Shown one piece after another: positions 42,613 through 50,996 of a DNA stretch of 64,000 bases. The notes under the pieces are model-generated. The model searched no databases, was not told the origin of the DNA, and saw only the letters and a list, made by a program, of their open reading frames with translations. The translations under genes and the position numbers were made by a program. The stretch covers positions 372,001-436,000 of the forward strand of contig JAXGYO010000003.1 of assembly GCA_040772225.1 (NCBI GenBank), written 5' to 3'. Within the stretch, counting starts at the first letter, position 1; the number at the start of each line of letters is the position of its first letter. The stretch is from JAAYED01 sp040772225 (GTDB lineage Bacteria > Chloroflexota > Anaerolineae > UBA1429).

Positions 42613-44697
42613 ATGGCGGACAAGACGAGCACGGTAGGGGAGACGCCCGGTGTCCAGGACCTCTCGCGGGAGAACCTGCTGGACATGCTGCGGCGGATGT
42701 GGGAGATACGGATCTTTGAGAACACGGTCTATGACCTGCTGGGCCAGAACATCATCAAGGGTGCCTCGCATCTCTATGCTGGCCAGGAGGCCGTGGCGGT
42801 GGGCGCTATCGCGGCGCTGCGCCCGGACGACTATATCACCAGTACGCACCGCGGGCACGGCCACTGCCACGCCCACGGTGACTCGTTTGCGACGACGCCC
42901 GAGGAAAAGCAGGAGCATCTGAACAAGATGATGGCCGAGCTCTGCGGGCGTGAGACCGGCTACTGCCGGGGGCGGGGCGGCTCGATGCACATCGCGGACG
43001 TGCAAAAGGGGAACCTGGGCGCCACGGGCATCGTGGGCGGCAATATCCCGGTGGCCACCGGCGCCGCGCTCTCGATTCAGATGCAGGGGCAGGACCGCGC
43101 TGTGCTTTGCTTTTTCGGGGATGGCGCCAGCAACACCGGCAATTTTCACGAGTCGCTGAACATGGCGGCGGCATGGAAACTGCCGGTCATCTATGTGGTC
43201 GAGAACAACATGTACGGCATGTCGGTGCCCTTTGAGACGGTGAGCCCGGTCTCGGATGTGGCCGCCCGTGCCGCCGCCTATGACATCCCCGGCGTGGTCG
43301 TGGACGGCATGGACCCGCTGGCGGTGTACGAGGCCGTCTCGGCCGCTCTGGAGCGCGCCCGGCGCGGCGACGGCCCCACCCTGCTGGAGTGCAAGACCTA
43401 CCGCTGGTACGGCCACTCGCGCTCGGACCCGCGCAAGTATCGCACCAAGGAGGAGGAGCAGCACTGGCGCGAGCGCGACCCGATCACCGTCTTTGGACGG
43501 CGTTTGGTGGAGGCCGGCCTCGCCACCCAGGAGGATGTGGATGCGGTCGAGGCAGGCGCTGAGGCGTCGGTCGAAAAGGCCACTGAGTTCGCTCTGGCTT
43601 CCCGCTGGCCCGATCCGGCGGGTGTGGAGGAGGACGTCTATGTCCTCAACCCGGTGTCGCCCTCGGCGGTCGAGGCGGAGCGCCGGCTGGCTGCCCGGGT
43701 GCGCACCGATGCCGGGATGCGCAAGCAGCCCTACTGGGAGGCGATCCGGGATGCGCTGGCCGAGGAGATGGAGCGCGATCCGCGCGTGTTTGTGATGGGC
43801 GAGGATGTGGGGCTGTATGGCGGCGCCTATGGCGCCACGCGCGGCCTGTTCGATCGTTTCGGCGGCACCCGTGTTCGGGACACGCCGATCTCTGAGGCGC
43901 TCATCGGCGGAGCGGCCGTCGGTGCGGCCATGACGGGCCTGCGCCCGGTGGCCGAGATCATGTATGTCGACTTTACCCCGCTGGCCATGGACCAGATCGC
44001 CAACCAGGGCGCCAAGAACCGCTATATGTTCGGCGGCAAGACCCGCGTGCCCATGGTGATCCGCAGCGAGGGCGGCGCCGGCCGGTCCATCGCCGCGCAC
44101 CACTCGCAATCGCTCGAGGCGCTGTGGACGCATTTCCCCGGCATCTATGTGGTGATGCCCAGTACGCCCTATGATGCCAAGGGCCTGCTCAAGGCTGCCA
44201 TCCGAGACGATAACCCGGTGATGTTCATCGAGCACAAGATGCTCTATGGTGTCCAGGGCGCCGTCCCGGAGGAGGATTATGTCATTCCGCTGGGGCTGGC
44301 CGATGTCAAGCGCGAGGGCACGGACGTGAGCGTGATCACCTATTCGCGCATGGTGCACCGGGCACTGGAGGCGGCGGAGGTACTGGCCGAGGAGGGGATC
44401 AGCGTCGAGGTGGTGGACCTGCGCTCGCTCAAGCCGCTGGACATGGACACCGTGGCGGCCTCGGTGCGCAAGACGGGGCGCGTGGTGGGCGTGACGGAGG
44501 GCTACAAGACCGGGTCGTTCCTGACCGAGTTGCTCACGCGGATCAATGAGGTGGCCTTTGACTATCTGGATGCGCCCATGGTGCGCGTCTCGGCCGCCGA
44601 CGTCCCCGTGCCCATGGCGGAGACGCTGGAGGACGCCGCGATCCCGGGCGTGCAAGCGATCATCGATGGCATCCGGCAGACGCTGCGGCGGCGGTAG
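42613..44697 (+). CDS. 2-oxoacid/acetoin dehydrogenase E1, alpha and beta subunits fused
   Basis: A 694-residue fused thiamin-diphosphate enzyme. The alpha part (about 1-345) has THRGHGHCHAHG, GRGGSMHIADVQKGNLGATG and the ThDP motif GDGASNTGNFHESLNM...VENN. The beta part (about 375-694) has FVMGEDVGLYGGAYGATRGL, DTPISEALIGGAAVGAAMTG and RSEGGAGRSIAAHHSQSLE. It would decarboxylate a 2-oxoacid or cleave acetoin and acylate the E2 lipoyl group. Acetoin is favoured because acoX is present, with lpdA, 12-15 kb away. AAGGAG precedes the ATG. E2 follows 36 bp later. Confidence 0.88.
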   Translation: MADKTSTVGETPGVQDLSRENLLDMLRRMWEIRIFENTVYDLLGQNIIKGASHLYAGQEAVAVGAIAALRPDDYITSTHRGHGHCHAHGDSFATTPEEKQEHLNKMMAELCGRETGYCRGRGGSMHIADVQKGNLGATGIVGGNIPVATGAALSIQMQGQDRAVLCFFGDGASNTGNFHESLNMAAAWKLPVIYVVENNMYGMSVPFETVSPVSDVAARAAAYDIPGVVVDGMDPLAVYEAVSAALERARRGDGPTLLECKTYRWYGHSRSDPRKYRTKEEEQHWRERDPITVFGRRLVEAGLATQEDVDAVEAGAEASVEKATEFALASRWPDPAGVEEDVYVLNPVSPSAVEAERRLAARVRTDAGMRKQPYWEAIRDALAEEMERDPRVFVMGEDVGLYGGAYGATRGLFDRFGGTRVRDTPISEALIGGAAVGAAMTGLRPVAEIMYVDFTPLAMDQIANQGAKNRYMFGGKTRVPMVIRSEGGAGRSIAAHHSQSLEALWTHFPGIYVVMPSTPYDAKGLLKAAIRDDNPVMFIEHKMLYGVQGAVPEEDYVIPLGLADVKREGTDVSVITYSRMVHRALEAAEVLAEEGISVEVVDLRSLKPLDMDTVAASVRKTGRVVGVTEGYKTGSFLTELLTRINEVAFDYLDAPMVRVSAADVPVPMAETLEDAAIPGVQAIIDGIRQTLRRR

Positions 44698-44733
44698 TCA
44701 GCGCCCATTTACCGAGGAAGGTGGTAGCAGCCA

Positions 44734-46107
44734 ATGGCCAGAGTTGTGATCCTGCCCAAGCTGGGGCAGACCATGGAAGAGGGCACGATCGTCGCGTGGC
44801 TCGTCAAGGAGGGGGACGCGGTCAATCGCGGGGACATTCTCTTTGAGGTCGAGTCGGACAAGGCCGTGCTGGAGGTTGAGTCGAGTTACAGGGGCACGGT
44901 ACTCAAGATCCTGGCGGGGGCCGACGTCACGGCGCCGGTGCTCAGTCCGGTGGCCATCATCGGCGAGCCGGGCGAGGATATCGCACCGCTGCTGGCGGAG
45001 CTGGGGGGCGGCGGGAGTGCCACTGAGGCCGGTGTGCTCGAACCGGAGGCCGCCGCTGAGCCGGCGCCGCCGGAGCAGGCGCCCGCTGCCGCTGTGGCAG
45101 AGCCGGTGCCGGCGGGCCGTATCGTGGCCTCGCCGCGGGCGCGCAAGCTGGCCGCCGAAAAAGGTGTCAACCTGGCGCGGGTGGCTGGCACGGGCCCCGA
45201 GGGGCGCATCATCGAGGCGGACGTGCAGGCCTATCTGGCCGTACAGCCCAAGGCGACGCCCCTGGCCGTGCGCCTGGCCGCGCGGGAGGGCGTGCCTCTG
45301 GAGGACATCACCCCTGCCGGCACCCGTGTGACCGCTGCGGAGGTTGCCGCCGCTGCGGCGCGGCCTGCCACTCCGGGCTCGGTTTCCGTCCCCGCCGCAC
45401 CTGTCGCTGCAGCCGGTCCCGGCGAGGTCACGCCCATGCGCGGCGTGCGGGCCATCATCGCCGAGCGCATGGCGACCTCCTCCCACACCACCGCGGCCAT
45501 CACCATCCATAGCGAGGCCAATGCCACCCGTTTCGTGGAGATGCGCGAGAGCCTGCGCGACGCGCTCAAGGCTGAGCTGGGATTCAACGTGGGCTACAAC
45601 GACCTGCTGGGCGTCATCGTGGCGCGCTGTCTGGTCGAGTTCCCCTACATGAACGTGCAGCTGACGCCCGAGGGGATCCGGCAGATGCCGTCGGTCAACC
45701 TGGGTTTGGCAGTGGATAGCGAGCGCGGCCTCCTGGTGCCCGTGGTGCGCGATGCGCAGACGCTGAGCATCCGCGAGTTTGCGAGGACTTTTCGCGAGCT
45801 GGTGGAGCGCGCACGGGTGGGCAAATCCAACCCGGACGAGCTCACGGGTGGCACGTTCACCATCACCAACCTGGGGATGTTCGGCGTGGATATGTTCACA
45901 CCCATCATCAACCTGCCCGAGTGCGCGATCCTGGGCGTGGGGCGCATCCGGCCCATGCCTGCGGTCGTGGCGGGGCAGGTCGCCGTCCGGCAAAAGATGT
46001 GGCTGAGCCTCACCGCGGATCACCGGCTGGTGGATGGCGGCCCGGCGGCACGCTTTTTGCAGGGAATCGCCCGCTACATTGAGGACCCGTACCTGCTGCT
46101 GGCGTAG
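44734..46107 (+). CDS. Dihydrolipoamide acyltransferase (E2) with two peripheral-subunit-binding domains
   Basis: A 457-residue E2. Lipoyl domain 1-80 with the lipoylated lysine K43 in VESDKAVLEV. After an Ala/Pro linker come two E3/E1-binding motifs: ASPRARKLAAEKGVNL...GTGPEGRIIEADVQ (about 130-165) and TPLAVRLAAREGVPL...AGTRVTAAEV (about 172-205). Most E2s have one. The catalytic domain (about 230-457) includes VPVVRDAQTLSIREFA, GTFTITNLGMFGVDMFTPI and the active-site LTADHRLVDGGPAARFLQ. It forms the core of the complex with the upstream E1. AGGAAGG lies upstream of the ATG. Confidence 0.9.
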   Translation: MARVVILPKLGQTMEEGTIVAWLVKEGDAVNRGDILFEVESDKAVLEVESSYRGTVLKILAGADVTAPVLSPVAIIGEPGEDIAPLLAELGGGGSATEAGVLEPEAAAEPAPPEQAPAAAVAEPVPAGRIVASPRARKLAAEKGVNLARVAGTGPEGRIIEADVQAYLAVQPKATPLAVRLAAREGVPLEDITPAGTRVTAAEVAAAAARPATPGSVSVPAAPVAAAGPGEVTPMRGVRAIIAERMATSSHTTAAITIHSEANATRFVEMRESLRDALKAELGFNVGYNDLLGVIVARCLVEFPYMNVQLTPEGIRQMPSVNLGLAVDSERGLLVPVVRDAQTLSIREFARTFRELVERARVGKSNPDELTGGTFTITNLGMFGVDMFTPIINLPECAILGVGRIRPMPAVVAGQVAVRQKMWLSLTADHRLVDGGPAARFLQGIARYIEDPYLLLA

Positions 46108-46154
46108 CATGCCGTCGGCAGGGCCGGATGTGGGATACGGAAAAGGAGCACGCG

Positions 46155-47240
46155 ATGGTTACATTGTTCGGCAAAGAATACACGCAGCGCGAGCTGCTGG
46201 CGCAGATGGGCAGCCTGGCCCAGGTCGGCGGTGTGCGCGAGGCGGTACTGCAGCAGGGCACGGGGCGTGGCGTACGCGTGGCCCAGTTCGAGACGGGCAC
46301 CGGCCTCTCCTTTGAGGTGTTGCTGGATCGGGGCATGGATATCGGCGCGGCACGCTATCGCGGGGCGTCGCTCTCGTGGCAATCTTCCACAGGGCCGGCC
46401 CACCCTGCGTTCGCTGAACGCGAAGGGCTGGGCTGGCTGCGGACGTTCCATGGCGGCCTGGTGGCGGGCTGCGGCCTGACCACCGCGGGCGCCCCTTCGG
46501 TGGATGACGGGCAGGCACTGGGCCTGCACGGCCGGCTGAACCACATCCCCGCGGAAGGGGTGTGGGTGGACGGCGGCTGGCGCGGGGATGAGTATGAGGC
46601 CTGGGCGCGCGGGCGCATGCGCCAGGCGGTGGTGTTCGGCGAGAACGTCACGCTCACGCGGCGCGTCTCGGCGCGCCTGGGCGAGTCGCGCCTGTTCATC
46701 CGAGACGTGGTGGTCAACGAGGGCTATGCCACCGTGCCCCACATGCAGCTCTACCACTGCAACTTTGGCTTCCCGCTGCTGGACGCGGGCACCGAGCTGA
46801 TCGCGCCCTCCCAAACCGTGACGCCGCGGGATGACGTGGCGGCGGCGGGCATCGACCAGTACAACACGTACGAGGTGCCCACGCCGGGGTATGCAGAGCA
46901 GTGCTTTTACCACGAGATGGCGGCGGATGGCGACGGGTACGTCACGGTCTGTTTGGCGAACCGCGCTTTTGACGGAGGACGGGGTCTCGGCGCCTACCTG
47001 CGCTACCGTCAGGACACGCTGCCGCGCTTTACGCAGTGGAAGCAGGTCGGCCAGGGGGATTATGTGACCGGTCTGGAGCCGGCCAACTGCCTGGTCGAGG
47101 GCCGGGACAAGGACCGCGAGCGCGGTATCCTGCAATTCCTGGAGCCGGGCGAGAGCCGCGAGTACGTGCTCGAGATCGGTGTGCTGGACGGCGCAGCCGA
47201 GATCGACGCCCTGGCGGCGGCCATCGCCGCGCTGGGCTAG
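46155..47240 (+). CDS. DUF4432 / aldose-1-epimerase-superfamily protein
   Basis: A 361-residue beta-sandwich protein of the galactose-mutarotase superfamily, DUF4432 branch. Family features are FEVLLDRGMDIGAARYRG near the start, GGLVAGCGLTTAGAPS, LGLHGRLNHIPAE, YHCNFGFPLLDAGTEL and EPANCLVEGRDKDRERG. Most members are uncharacterised sugar-binding proteins or epimerases and often sit in carbohydrate loci. AAGGAG is well placed before the ATG at 46155; the upstream in-frame ATG is weaker. It follows E2 by 47 bp. Confidence 0.8.
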   Translation: MVTLFGKEYTQRELLAQMGSLAQVGGVREAVLQQGTGRGVRVAQFETGTGLSFEVLLDRGMDIGAARYRGASLSWQSSTGPAHPAFAEREGLGWLRTFHGGLVAGCGLTTAGAPSVDDGQALGLHGRLNHIPAEGVWVDGGWRGDEYEAWARGRMRQAVVFGENVTLTRRVSARLGESRLFIRDVVVNEGYATVPHMQLYHCNFGFPLLDAGTELIAPSQTVTPRDDVAAAGIDQYNTYEVPTPGYAEQCFYHEMAADGDGYVTVCLANRAFDGGRGLGAYLRYRQDTLPRFTQWKQVGQGDYVTGLEPANCLVEGRDKDRERGILQFLEPGESREYVLEIGVLDGAAEIDALAAAIAALG

Positions 47241-47315
47241 GCTGCGCAGAGCGCGCATTGCGGGGGCGTCCGTCGGGGCGCCCCTTGTCATTCAGAAGGT
47301 GGTATAGCCCACGCG

Positions 47316-48011
47316 ATGACCGACCCGCTCTTTTCCTCCTATCCGGCCCTGGCCGCCGAGATCCACCGCCTCTGCCGCGTGCCGCCCTGGCGCATGACCG
47401 GCGCCTCGGCGCTGGTGTGGCAGGAGGGCGGGCTGCTGCTGGAGGTCGTCAAGCCGCGCCACTGGCACGTCGACGCCCAGGGGATCACGCACGTCGGGCT
47501 GGGCGCCATCGGCGGCTCGCTGGAGGGCGACGAGACGCTGCTGGACTGCCTGCAGCGCGAGGCGCGGGAGGAGCTGGGCACGCCACTCGAGGTCCTCAGC
47601 GCCACTGAGACCAGTTTCTGCGCCGATGAGCGCACCGTCAGCCGGCTGCGGCCCGCGCCGGTGGCGGGGCACCCGCTGCCCTGCCTGTTCACCATCGGTA
47701 AGAACAGCACCCGCACAGCCGAGATCGACGCGCCCACGCTGGCCATCGCCACTTTCTGGGCGCGGCCGCGGGTGCCCGTCTGTCTCGGCGACCTGTTTGG
47801 CACCCTGACCCTGCCCTGGGATGCGTGGGAACGGATTGTCCGTGCCCTGCCGCTGCCGCTGGAGGCCCTGCGCGATGTCGCGGGCGTGCGCCTAGAGACA
47901 CGCGGGCCGCTGCCCGAGCGCAGCGTCCTGGCGCCGGTGTGGACCGTGCACACGCTGCAACAGGTGCTGAAGGAGGGAGGGCCGCTGGCCGCACCTGCCG
48001 GCACCGGCTGA
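47316..48011 (+). CDS. Nudix hydrolase
   Basis: A 231-residue hydrolase with one Nudix box: GSLEGDETLLDCLQREAREE followed by LG fits the G-x5-E-x7-REUxEExGU pattern. It would hydrolyse a nucleoside diphosphate linked to another moiety; the substrate is unknown. The C-terminal third (after about residue 130) is not part of the core fold. The ATG follows AGAAGGTGG. Array 4 starts seven bases after the stop codon. Confidence 0.85.
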   Translation: MTDPLFSSYPALAAEIHRLCRVPPWRMTGASALVWQEGGLLLEVVKPRHWHVDAQGITHVGLGAIGGSLEGDETLLDCLQREAREELGTPLEVLSATETSFCADERTVSRLRPAPVAGHPLPCLFTIGKNSTRTAEIDAPTLAIATFWARPRVPVCLGDLFGTLTLPWDAWERIVRALPLPLEALRDVAGVRLETRGPLPERSVLAPVWTVHTLQQVLKEGGPLAAPAGTG

Positions 48012-48017
48012 GACGAG

Positions 48018-48500
48018 GGACCGCGGCCTTACAGGCCGCAGTTCGGAGCGGGCTACAAGCCCACGGTCCACGATGCGCGGATGGAGGGGCGGGGAGCGAT
48101 GGAGGGACGGTCTCTGACCGTCCCTTGCGCAGGAGCGGGCTACAAGCCCACGGTCCACGATGCGCGGATGGAGCGGCGGGGAGCGATGGAGGGACGGTCT
48201 CTGACCGTCCTTCGCGCAGGAGCGGGCTACAAGCCCGTGGTCCACGATGCGCGGATGGAGCGGCGGGGAGCGATGGAGGGACGGTCTCTGACCGTCCCTC
48301 GCGCAGGAGCGGGCTACAAGCCCACGGTCCACGATGCGCGGATGGAGGGGCGGGGAGCGATGGAGGGACGGTCTCTGACCGTCCTTCGCGCAGGAGCGGG
48401 CTACAAGCCCACGGTCCACGATGCGCGGATGGAGCGGCGGGGAGCGATGGAGGGACGGTCTCTGACCGTCCTTCGCGCAGGAGCGGGCTATAAGCCCGCG
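48018..48500. repeat. Array 4: 87-bp tandem repeat with two hairpins, five to six copies
   Basis: GGACGGTC-TCT-GACCGTCC recurs at about 48104, 48191, 48278, 48365 and 48452. GCGGGCTACAAGCCC recurs at about 48051, 48138, 48225, 48312, 48399 and 48483, followed by (A/G)(C/T)GGTCCACG. Copies are nearly identical, which implies recent expansion. It opens with GCGGCCT-TAC-AGGCCGC, the pair also seen at 22319. As 87 is a multiple of three, several frames stay open across it; they are not genes. Confidence 0.9.
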
Positions 48501-48598
48501 GTCCAGGGGAAGGCCACAGCATGGCGTCTGCAAGGCTATGGACCGTCCCCGGCCACACGAGCAGGCGCGGCCATATCGCTGCAAGACACGTCCCTACT

Positions 48599-49390
48599 TT
48601 AGCGTCCCCCGGTCAGATCGATGGCATTGAACGTGGCGCCGGCCGCGGGGCCATGTAGCCGGCATCGCTGGAGATGGACAGGAACTGGAACCTCTGCGCG
48701 ATGCGCTCGGTCACCTCAGCGGCCGTGTAGCAGTTCTTGCCTGCCGCCTTGCCGGTCTTTTTGGCCGCCTCGAGCCCCCGCATTACGGCCTCTTCGTGCT
48801 GCGTGCCGGGGCCCTGGTCCTGCGGGCGGTATCCCATCGAGATCGCCAGGTCGTTGGGGCCGATGAGGCAGCCCATGATGCTCTTTACCGAGAGGATCGC
48901 CTCGGCGTTTTCGACCGCCTGGATGCTCTCCAGCATGGCGATCACCACCAGGTTTTCCTCGGTCCAGGGGCGGTGATCGCCGTCGATGCAGGGGGCCACG
49001 CGGCTGCTGCCATAGCTGCGCTCGCCCACCGCGGCATATCGGGCATCGCGGACGATACGGCGGGCATCCTCGGCGGTGTTGATGGTGGGCACGGTGATCC
49101 CGAGCGCGCCCGCATCCAACCCGCGCTCGATCCAGGCGGGGTCATTGTAGGGCACGCGGGCGACCGGCACGACACCGCCCAGCTGGATAGCGCGGAAGCA
49201 GTTGACGACGCTCCAAGCCCCAGGCCACGTGCTCGATGTTCACCGCCAGCCAGTGCCAGCCGATCTGGGCCATACTTTCGGCCGCCACCGGCGAGCACAG
49301 GGACAGCCAGGAGCCCACGGCTGCCTGACCGTTGCGAAGCCTGTCCATCACGGGGTTGGTCTCGATCGTCTGCCTGCCCAGGCCGCTCAT
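48599..49390 (-). pseudogene. HpcH/HpaI-family aldolase with two frameshifts
   Basis: The joined reading gives about 260 residues of a class II pyruvate aldolase. From the ATG at 49390 (GGAGGATGCG upstream) it reads MSGLGRQTIETNPVMDRLRN, QIGWHWLAVNIEHVAWGLE. Near 49210 the frame shifts to SVVNCFRAIQLGGVVPVARV and PAWIERGLDAGALGITVPT, then ESIQAVENAEAILSVKS and GCLIGPNDLAISMGYRPQ (catalytic metal and Arg/Glu regions). Near 48650 a second shift gives AAGATFNAIDLTGGR and the natural stop at 48599. Two independent indels suggest a pseudogene, though sequencing error in a G/C run is possible. It lies beside array 4. Confidence 0.75.
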
Positions 49391-49527
49391 CGCATCCTCC
49401 CGCCGGCGTTTCACCGGATCCACGCCTTGTTCCTCGTCCACTCGCGCTGACTGCAGCGCGCAGCGCACGCTCGCGCAAGGGATGGCGGGGCGCCCGTGCT
49501 ACCCGCCAGGGGACGCGCCTCATCACG

Positions 49528-49564
49528 AAAACGGGGAGCCTGCCGTCGCCAGCAGACTCCCCGT
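49528..49564 (-). terminator. Rho-independent terminator of the BioF/Kbl-like gene
   Basis: Read on the reverse strand, ACGGGGAG pairs with CTCCCCGT, with an inner CTGC/GCAG pairing, and TTTTC follows immediately. It lies 20 bp after the stop codon of the gene ending at 49584 and before the aldolase pseudogene. Confidence 0.75.
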
Positions 49565-49583
49565 ACGGGTGCTAGAGGCCGGT

Positions 49584-50759
49584 TCAGATGATGCCCAGTT
49601 GCTTGCCCACGGTGCCAAAGGTGTCGAGCACGCGGTCGAGTTGCTCATAGGTGTGGGTGGCCATATATGAGGTTCGCAGCAGCGAGGCGGTGGGGGCCAC
49701 GGCGGGCGGCACCACAGGGTTGACATAGATGCCTGCCGCAAAGAGCGCCTTCCAGAGGGCAAAGGTCTTGAACTCGTCGCCGATGAGAATCGGAATGATG
49801 GGCGTCTGGCTGTTGCCCGTCTGGAAGCCCAGCGAGGCATAGCCCTGGCGCATGTACTCGGCGATCTCGTGCACCCGGGTCACGCGCTCCGGCTCCGACT
49901 TGATGATGCGTAGCGCCGCCTGCACCGCCGCCACGTTGGAGGGCGGCATGCTGGCCGAAAAGATCAGCGAACGGGCGTTGTGCTTGATATAGTCAATGAT
50001 CTTGGCATCGCCCACGACCACGCCGCCCAGGGAGGCAAAGGCCTTGCTGAAGGTGCCCATCACCAGGTCCACCTGATCGGTGATGCCAAAGTGCGCCGCC
50101 GTGCCCCGTCCGTCGGCCAGCACGCCCAGCGAGTGCGCATCGTCCACCATGAGGCGGGCGCCGTGGCGCTGGCAGACCGCGACGATCTCGGGGAGGGGCG
50201 CGATGTCGCCGCCCATGCTGAACACGCCATCCACCACCACCAGGGCCGGCTTGCCCTCCAGCGAGCACAGGACCAGATCCAGGTGGGCCATGTCGTTGTG
50301 GCGGTACCGCTTCATCTCGCCGTAGGAGAGTTTGCAGCCATCGACGATGCTGGCGTGGTCATCGCGGTCGGTGATGACATACTCTCCGCGCTGCACCAGG
50401 GCGGAGATGACGCCGAGATTGACGCCCATGCCGGTGCTGAACACCAGCCCGGCCTCTTTGCCCACGAAATCCGCCAACTCCTGTTCCAGCTCGTCATGCA
50501 TCGCCAGGTTGCCGTTGAGAAAACGCGAGCCGGTGCAACTGGTGCCATAGCGCCGGATGGCGTCGATAGCGGCCTCCCGCACGCGCGGATCGGTCGTCAG
50601 CCCCAGATAGTTGTTGGAGCCGATCATGATCATGCGTTTGCCGTTGATCACGACCTCGGTGCCCTCTGTATCCTGGAGGGGGATAAAGTAGGGATAGTCC
50701 CCGGCTCTGCGGGCATCGTCCGCTCGGGTGTAGGCATAGCACTTGTCGAACATATCCAT
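49584..50759 (-). CDS. Alpha-oxoamine synthase (BioF/Kbl/serine-palmitoyltransferase type)
   Basis: A 391-residue PLP enzyme that condenses an amino acid with an acyl-CoA. IGSNNYLGLTTDPRVREAA, YGTSCTGSRFLNGN and DEVF-like DDHASIVDG are family motifs. PLP contacts are DDAHSLGVL (206-214) and the lysine K239 in GTFSKAFASLGG. Candidates are glycine C-acetyltransferase, 8-amino-7-oxononanoate synthase or a sphingolipid-type synthase; no bio, tdh or lipid partner genes adjoin to decide. A terminator follows. It is divergent from the Xer gene, separated by 237 bp. Confidence 0.85.
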   Translation of the reverse strand: MDMFDKCYAYTRADDARRAGDYPYFIPLQDTEGTEVVINGKRMIMIGSNNYLGLTTDPRVREAAIDAIRRYGTSCTGSRFLNGNLAMHDELEQELADFVGKEAGLVFSTGMGVNLGVISALVQRGEYVITDRDDHASIVDGCKLSYGEMKRYRHNDMAHLDLVLCSLEGKPALVVVDGVFSMGGDIAPLPEIVAVCQRHGARLMVDDAHSLGVLADGRGTAAHFGITDQVDLVMGTFSKAFASLGGVVVGDAKIIDYIKHNARSLIFSASMPPSNVAAVQAALRIIKSEPERVTRVHEIAEYMRQGYASLGFQTGNSQTPIIPILIGDEFKTFALWKALFAAGIYVNPVVPPAVAPTASLLRTSYMATHTYEQLDRVLDTFGTVGKQLGII

Positions 50760-50928
50760 TGGCGATTCCTCCCTGCTGTGTGCTCGGGATGCGGAACACC
50801 GGGGCGTCCGCTCAGCACCCGCATCCGGGGCATTTTACGTGCGTTGCACGCCCCTGTCGAATGCGCCGGTGGCGGTCAGCCGGGCGGCTCAAGCCAGCAG
50901 AAATGCAGAGGGCCCCGGGTCAAAGGTT

Positions 50929-50956
50929 TTGCCTTTATGCAAAGTGATGTTACAAT
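50929..50956 (+). promoter_or_regulatory. Sigma70-type promoter of the Xer gene
   Basis: TTGCCT at 50929-50934 and TACAAT at 50951-50956 are 16 bases apart. The -10 box ends 40 bases before the ATG of the recombinase, and GGGGTGG lies between them. Confidence 0.6.
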
Positions 50957-50996
50957 AGCCGGGTACCTGTCATGATCATCAGCGAGGGGTGGTAGC

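Noticed and set aside
41530..44655. Very long open frame (over 1000 codons) on the minus strand
   Set aside because: It is antisense to PfkB, RibD-like and E1 genes that have family motifs and ribosome-binding sites. Its translation is rich in Arg/His/Gln and matches nothing; it arises from G+C-rich codon bias.
47825..48584. Repetitive proteins across array 4 on both strands
   Set aside because: Open frames result from an 87-bp period divisible by three; they have no start signals and differ on each strand.
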